A stretch of DNA of 17,374 nucleotides from CAYVFC01 sp964450715 (GTDB lineage Bacteria > Myxococcota_A > Polyangia > Polyangiales > JAFGIB01): assembly GCA_964450715.1 (NCBI GenBank), contig CAYVFC010000158.1:1-17374 (forward strand). The letters are read 5' to 3'. The position numbers were made by a program, and so were the translations under genes. The stretch's first letter is position 1; the number at the start of each line of letters is the position of its first letter. Below, piece by piece: positions 13,233 to 17,374 of this stretch. The notes below the pieces were generated by a model, which saw nothing but the letters and a program-made list of their open reading frames with translations, made no database searches and was not told the origin of the DNA.

Positions 13233-13963
13233 CACCAGGCTCGCTTTCCCTGACCGAAGCTGTACTCGCTTCCGATCAGCAGACGGTAGAGGAAGAAGTA
13301 GATCATGTGGCTGAGCTTGGTGAAGGGGATGAGGATCAACGCCAGCTCGGCTGAGACGATGTGAACCAGCATGACCGTCTGGTAGTCGCCCCACTGGTGA
13401 AAGGCGAGAAAGCCGCTCGCGAACGGGGTCACGGTGACCAGCAGGATGAAGTAATCCCAGAGAGTGCTGATGGCCCGCACCCGCCGGATGAAGATGCGAC
13501 GGAAGAGAAAGAAGCCGCCGCAGAACAGCACCAGGATGGTGAGGAAGTCGGACAGGTCGTCGGGCAGGCTGGGCAGCGAGAAGCCGATGGCGCCGCGGAT
13601 GAGCTCGTTGTGCGCCAGCAGGAAGATGGGGACGACGAAGAGCAGCAGGTGGAAGACCACCGTCGCCGTCGAGACCACCGGGTGGATGCGGAAGACAGAG
13701 TGCTCGACCGTGAACCACTGCCGGTCGGCCAGCTGGATCCAGGGCCCGAGCATCTGCATGACGCGCTCGAGCGTCAGCGGGCTCTCTTCCTCGACCTGCC
13801 CCTTTTTCTTCGCTTTCTTCTTGGGGGCCGCGGGCAGGTAGCGCGAATCCTTGTTGCGGGTGGCGACGAAGAAGGCCAGGCCGTGCACGACGATACCCCC
13901 CAGGAAGACCCCGAGGGCGATCCAGACCATGGGCCCCTTGATGAAGACTAGCAACGGTGCCAT
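13232..13963 (-). CDS. hmcE: HmcE/DsrM-like membrane cytochrome b subunit (NarI-like)
   Basis: This 243-residue polytopic membrane protein has hydrophobic segments at about 11-33, 98-117, 138-155, 171-188 and 198-228. His residues within or near membrane segments (H94, H105, H118, H189, H201, H219) could bind b-type haems, as in NarI, HdrE, DsrM and HmcE. Between the first two segments is a basic cytoplasmic-type loop (KKKAKKK, 48-54). The start at 13963 is chosen because it has AAGGAGG 7 nt upstream and overlaps the metF stop by 1 nt; 32 further upstream codons are open but read through the metF end. Directly followed by the HdrC-like Fe-S gene, it forms the usual cytochrome b plus Fe-S pair that moves electrons between quinone and the cytosol. 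Confidence 0.85.
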   Translation of the reverse strand: MAPLLVFIKGPMVWIALGVFLGGIVVHGLAFFVATRNKDSRYLPAAPKKKAKKKGQVEEESPLTLERVMQMLGPWIQLADRQWFTVEHSVFRIHPVVSTATVVFHLLLFVVPIFLLAHNELIRGAIGFSLPSLPDDLSDFLTILVLFCGGFFLFRRIFIRRVRAISTLWDYFILLVTVTPFASGFLAFHQWGDYQTVMLVHIVSAELALILIPFTKLSHMIYFFLYRLLIGSEYSFGQGKRAW

Positions 13964-14919
13964 CACGCCTCCTTGGGCGGCTCGGGCTCGGCGCGGGGGA
14001 TCTCGGGGCGCGGAACCATCTTGGCCTGCTGCACGATCTCGGGAACCTTGTGCTCCCACTCGATAGCCATCAGGTGTACGCCGGCCACGCCCTTCATCTC
14101 TTTAAACTCCTCGATCTGCTCGCAGGCGATCTTGATGCCCTCGGCCGCGACCTTCTTCTTCTCCACCCCTTGCAGTCGTTTGATCAGATGGTCGGGCACG
14201 TCCATGCCCGGGACGCTATTCTTCATGTACTTGGCCATGCCCAGCGACTTGAAGGGGGTGACTCCGGCCAGGATGTAGGTCTTCTCGGTCAGCCCCATGT
14301 CGTTAGCCTGGTCGATCCACTGCCGGAAAATCTTCATGTTGTAGATACACTGGGTCTGGATGAAGTCGCACCCGGCGGCGACCTTCTTGGCCAGCCGGTG
14401 CACCCGCCACTGCAGCGGCTCGCCAAAGGGGTTGGCAGCCGCTCCGATGAAGATCTTGGGAGGTACGTCGATCTTCTCGCCCGAGAGGAACAGGCCGTCG
14501 TCCCGCATCCGCTTGACCATGCCGATGAGCTGGATGGAGTCGATATCGAACACGCCCTTGCTCTTGGGGTGGTCGCCGAACTGTTGGTGGTCGCCGGACA
14601 GGCAGAGCATGTTGGCAATGCCGTGGGCGCAGGCGCCCAGCAGATCGGCCTGCATGGCCAGCCGGTTCCGGTCCCGGCAGACCATCTGGTAGTTGGGCTC
14701 CAGCCCTTCCTGAAGCGCCAGCAGCGACGCGCCCCAGCTGGACATGCGCACCACCGCGGTCTGGTTGTCGGTGATGTTGACCGCGTCCACGTTCCCCTTC
14801 AGGAACTGGGCCTTCTTTCTTACCGCCTCCACGTTGGTCCCTCGCGGAGGTCCCAGCTCACCGGTGATGGCGAAATGCCCAGCCGTCAGGACCGCTTCCA
14901 GATTACCGCCTGATTTCAT
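13963..14919 (-). CDS. metF: Methylenetetrahydrofolate reductase (MetF)
   Basis: This 318-residue flavin TIM-barrel enzyme interconverts methylene-THF and methyl-THF in the cytosol. Family signs are the catalytic glutamate region TGELGPPRG (E21), VDAVNITDNQ (44-53), the CRDRNRLAMQADLLGA block (81-96) near the flavin, LCLSGDHQQFGDHP, and FIQTQCIYN (184-192) late in the barrel. The C-terminal PRPEIPRAEPEPPKEA tail is not part of the fold. The closest type is the MetV-dependent MetF of acetogens and delta-proteobacteria, which lacks the NADPH-binding regulatory half of eukaryotic enzymes. ATG at 14919 has GAGG 8 nt upstream and no gene before it on this strand, so it heads the operon. The neighbours imply that electrons come from or go to the Hmc-type and NADH modules. 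Confidence 0.92.
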   Translation of the reverse strand: MKSGGNLEAVLTAGHFAITGELGPPRGTNVEAVRKKAQFLKGNVDAVNITDNQTAVVRMSSWGASLLALQEGLEPNYQMVCRDRNRLAMQADLLGACAHGIANMLCLSGDHQQFGDHPKSKGVFDIDSIQLIGMVKRMRDDGLFLSGEKIDVPPKIFIGAAANPFGEPLQWRVHRLAKKVAAGCDFIQTQCIYNMKIFRQWIDQANDMGLTEKTYILAGVTPFKSLGMAKYMKNSVPGMDVPDHLIKRLQGVEKKKVAAEGIKIACEQIEEFKEMKGVAGVHLMAIEWEHKVPEIVQQAKMVPRPEIPRAEPEPPKEA

Positions 14920-15623
14920 ATGTCTGTCCTCAATAGAATGAGAGGAGGGCGCGCGCCTTTTGCTGACGCGACATGCCGTGAGAAGGATAGAGAAGCTAAA
15001 AAATGCGGCTTTTCGATGACGCCTTTACCATTTTTCTAGCAAAGTGTCGATTCCATTCGATGCCGTCGGCAACGCTTTTCGTCCGGGCTGTCGACTTCTT
15101 TTTTTTCAATGATTCCGAAAGGTTTCGCCCGGGCTCCGTAACTTCTCGAAAAGCGGTGGCGGTATTGTCATGTCGAACGAAGCGAGAAATCTCCAACCGA
15201 GATTTCTCGGGTGTGTCCCACTTGATCAATCGAAGCGCCGACGAGCAGCTAGGCGAATTTCCGGCATGGTCGATCGCCGACCGTGAGGGTCGCGGACGAC
15301 GGGAATTTGCGAAAATTGAAGGCCTTTTCGCGCTTCGGGACACTCGTCGGCACCGCCCGCCATACGCGGCGGGTGTTGGTCGTTTTGAGGTCGATAACCC
15401 GTTGCTCGCCTTAAATCGCTTCCTTTCGGGGATAAACGTTTCTTGGCAGTGAAAAAGCAGCACCGAATTATTAAAATACTTCATTCTGATCGCTCTACTG
15501 TAACGATCGTGAATTCGCGAAGGCGGGTATCGGAAGAGTAAACCTAAAACCGCAGGTCAAACCGATCGTAATTCTTTGCCTTTTTCCTTAAGATCCTACC
15601 TATGAACTCTCCCAAGCGTGCGT
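14920..15623. other. Intergenic region upstream of the metF operon
   Basis: About 700 bp, more AT-rich than the neighbouring genes. It should hold the operon promoter, but I cannot pick -35/-10 or -24/-12 boxes with confidence. It contains the perfect hairpin at 15183-15209 and a weaker 7-bp stem (15309-15315 with 15325-15331). Open frames cross it in both directions, but their translations have no domain and run through the hairpin repeat, so I do not call them. Confidence 0.5.
15183..15209. repeat. Perfect 11-bp hairpin, dispersed-repeat type
   Basis: CGAGAAATCTC (15183-15193) and GAGATTTCTCG (15199-15209) pair perfectly around a 5-nt loop. The stretch before it, GTCATGTCGAACGAAG (15167-15182), together with the stem looks like the GTCATxTCGAxCGxAGCGAGAAATCT repeat scattered in intergenic DNA of many bacteria. 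Function is unknown; it could be a transcript-end or REP-like element. Confidence 0.6.
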
Positions 15624-17333
15624 CTAACTCTCCCTGTACTCATACGCGCCCATATCGGAAAACCAGCCACACTCCGGCGCCACCCCGCTGTCGGCCGTAC
15701 CGGCATCGACGTCGCCGCAGTTATCGATTTGCGGATGATCCCATCGGGCATCGCCGTCCCTATCCTCTTGAGGCGCGGTTTCGTCGTTGCCTTTATCAAT
15801 ACAGGGAGAGCAATCGGTTGCCGGGTCCACGCAGGTTAGCCGCAGATCATTAGCGGATACGAATTTAGGATCGTGGGCCACCGGATCCTCTCCTATATTC
15901 CCACCTCCTGGAAAGCCGCCTTCGATATTGCAGTAGGTGATCGTGACATCTGGAGTGCCAGAAGAAACGCTTATATTCGGATAGCCTGATCCGGCGATGT
16001 TGTTCCATACAACGCTGTTTGTCATCAGAAGGGACGAATCGCCTGAAATCTCCATAGCGCCGCCATAGCCGTCTGGCGTTACCGTGTTTCCCGAAAAAGT
16101 GCAATTTGTCAGCTCCGCGGCGGCGCTCTGAAGCATGATCCCACCACCGAAGCCTATGGTGGCCGCAGGCGGTTCGACCTGGTTCTGCTTAAAGACACAG
16201 TTGACCAGCTTTGACGGAAGCGTATTTCCGGGGTTGCTTATTAGTATTCCCCCTCCTTGTATATACGCCGTGTTGTTCTCGAAGGTGCAGCTTGTCAGTT
16301 CGACCACTCCGTTTTCAACGAAGAGTCCGCCGCCGTTCCCAGAGCCTTCGGCTACTGCCTCGTTGCCGTAGAACGAGCAGTTCTCCATCGTTGCTTCACT
16401 TTCCTTGATGTATACACCGCCGCCCCAATGTAAGGCGTGGTTTTCGAGGAAAGCAGATGTCGTAACTGTGGACGAAGAGCCGTCCGTATTGGCCATGCCA
16501 GCGCCATTATTGGCTCTATTGTGGTAGAAGGTGCAGTTGGCCACCGTGAGGGCGACACCGGTGTTCAGCATGCCGCCGCCCTGGTCATCCGGAGTGGCGG
16601 CGTTGGCATTGCCGGCGGTGACGGTGAAACCGTCCAGGATGGCGTTGTCCGCGCCCAGGACCACGTGAAAGGCATTGCCGTCGTCCACCGTGCCGTTGAG
16701 ATCCAGATCGCCGCTTAAAACGGTTTCGCATCCCTCGATGTCTCGTTGGCTCCGGTCGGTCTCATCACCGGCAAAACCGCCGTATACATGAATGCCTTCT
16801 GCGAGCTGAATGGCCTTGTATCGATCGTCCGCCAACCCGCCGCGCCGAACGGTGGGATAGTACGTGTATTCTCCCTTGACCCAAACCTCGCAAGCCCCGG
16901 CCGTGATGGCGGCCTTGTCGATGCCCTCCTGGACTGTTGCCACGGCGGTGAGCCAGGTGGTGCCATCATTGTCATCATTGCCGTCCAGTGCATCAACATA
17001 GATAACGATGCACTGGTCGCAGTCATCTCCTGCGTACCCGGGAGCACAACCGCACTCACCATCTATGCAAGCACCGTTGGATGACGGGGCGACACAGTCA
17101 TCCACAAGCAGCGTGTGCCCGCAGTCATCGGTCTGCACCACGTCACCGTTTGCATCGCAGGCGGGGGCGTCCACCGGAACGTTAGGTTCGCAACATTGGG
17201 TCTCCGCCTCGAGACATATATCCGGGCTTGTGCAGGGATCGCCGGAATGAACGCAGCGGTCGAGCGCCTCATCGCAGCTCTCTTCGCCCGTGCAAAAGAA
17301 ACCGTCGTTACAGCTGCGCGCACGCGTGATCGC
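15624..17333 (-). CDS. Right-handed parallel beta-helix surface protein with Cys-rich/EGF-like N-terminal part (5' end unresolved)
   Basis: Most of the frame is a secreted-type beta-helix. It has repeated turns such as LTVANCTFYHNRANNGAGM, MENCSFYGNEA, LTSCTFENNTAYIQGGGI and LTNCTFSGNTV, and ends in CSPCIDKGNDE...DMGAYEY, a standard close for this family. Before it lies a Cys-rich region with an EGF-like motif (ACIDGECGCAPGYAGDDCDQC in two parts, about 17069-17005) and CNDGFFCTG...CDEALDRC-type repeats common in delta-proteobacterial and planctomycete surface proteins. The frame is open up to 17333, where an in-frame TAA (17336-17334) occurs. The only usual start codon noted in frame is GTG at 17174, which would cut the Cys-rich part and leave no signal peptide. 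The gene is therefore probably broken upstream or continues in another frame. No membrane anchor or sorting signal is seen at the C-terminus. Confidence 0.75.
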   Translation of the reverse strand, partial: AITRARSCNDGFFCTGEESCDEALDRCVHSGDPCTSPDICLEAETQCCEPNVPVDAPACDANGDVVQTDDCGHTLLVDDCVAPSSNGACIDGECGCAPGYAGDDCDQCIVIYVDALDGNDDNDGTTWLTAVATVQEGIDKAAITAGACEVWVKGEYTYYPTVRRGGLADDRYKAIQLAEGIHVYGGFAGDETDRSQRDIEGCETVLSGDLDLNGTVDDGNAFHVVLGADNAILDGFTVTAGNANAATPDDQGGGMLNTGVALTVANCTFYHNRANNGAGMANTDGSSSTVTTSAFLENHALHWGGGVYIKESEATMENCSFYGNEAVAEGSGNGGGLFVENGVVELTSCTFENNTAYIQGGGILISNPGNTLPSKLVNCVFKQNQVEPPAATIGFGGGIMLQSAAAELTNCTFSGNTVTPDGYGGAMEISGDSSLLMTNSVVWNNIAGSGYPNISVSSGTPDVTITYCNIEGGFPGGGNIGEDPVAHDPKFVSANDLRLTCVDPATDCSPCIDKGNDETAPQEDRDGDARWDHPQIDNCGDVDAGTADSGVAPECGWFSDMGAYEYRES

Positions 17334-17374
17334 TTAACAGCCGGCCCAAACGGTTTCTGACGGCGATTTACGCG

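Noticed and set aside
13233..13718. Upstream extension of the HdrC-like frame
   Set aside because: It is a shadow of the cytochrome b gene; the start at 13232 gives the expected overlap and a normal N-terminus.
8436..13963. Assignment as DsrMKJOP or Qrc complex
   Set aside because: DsrJ has three haems and QrcA six, whereas this cytochrome has sixteen and an HmcD-like peptide is present; Hmc fits better. No molybdopterin-like QrcB is seen.
14996..15484. Minus-strand open frame of 162 codons upstream of metF
   Set aside because: It passes through the hairpin repeat, whose translation (EISRFVRHDN) is a common spurious product; no domain is seen.

Overview
The window is a GC-rich stretch of bacterial chromosome. 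Its gene content suggests an anaerobic or facultatively anaerobic delta-proteobacterial lineage (Desulfobacterota or Myxococcota-like). It holds an Hmc-type transmembrane cytochrome complex of the kind known from sulfate reducers, a MetF/MetV pair typical of the methyl branch of the Wood-Ljungdahl pathway, a PATAN(DUF4388)-TPR protein of a type common in myxobacterial relatives, and a secreted beta-helix protein. Taxonomy is inferred from content only.

Layout. 66-1010 (+) is a Y1/HUH transposase of the REP-associated (RAYT) type. 1334-2509 and 2585-4072 (both -) are an alkaline-phosphatase-superfamily lipoprotein and a PATAN-TPR protein. 4073-4789 is non-coding apart from a 158-bp fold-back MITE with perfect inverted ends (4483-4640). 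4790-5065 (+) is a small cupin. It converges on the large operon across a 100-bp stretch with three REP-like hairpins, each bearing the GTAG tetranucleotide that RAYT enzymes recognise. 5164-14919 (-) is one tightly packed 11-gene operon, transcribed right to left. 14920-15623 is non-coding with one hairpin repeat. 15624 to about 17333 (-) is a beta-helix surface protein whose 5' end is broken or unresolved.

The operon is the main interest. Its order is metF, hmcE-like cytochrome b, a short HdrC/HmcF-like Fe-S protein, metV, hmcA-like 16-haem cytochrome c, hmcB-like periplasmic ferredoxin, hmcC-like NrfD quinone-site protein, hmcD-like 46-residue membrane peptide, then a three-subunit diaphorase (NuoE-like, NuoF/HydB-like, NuoG-N-terminal/HoxU-like). 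Junctions run from an 8-nt overlap to a 22-nt gap, so the genes are very probably co-transcribed and their products may assemble together.

My reading, which is inference, is a membrane-bound methylene-tetrahydrofolate reductase complex. An Hmc-type module links a periplasmic cytochrome pool and menaquinone to cytosolic MetV/MetF. These replace the CCG-domain catalytic half that HmcF normally carries. A HydBC-like NADH module with no hydrogenase subunit supplies or takes electrons and could bifurcate them. I do not know of a published description of this combination; a literature and genome search would have to confirm novelty.
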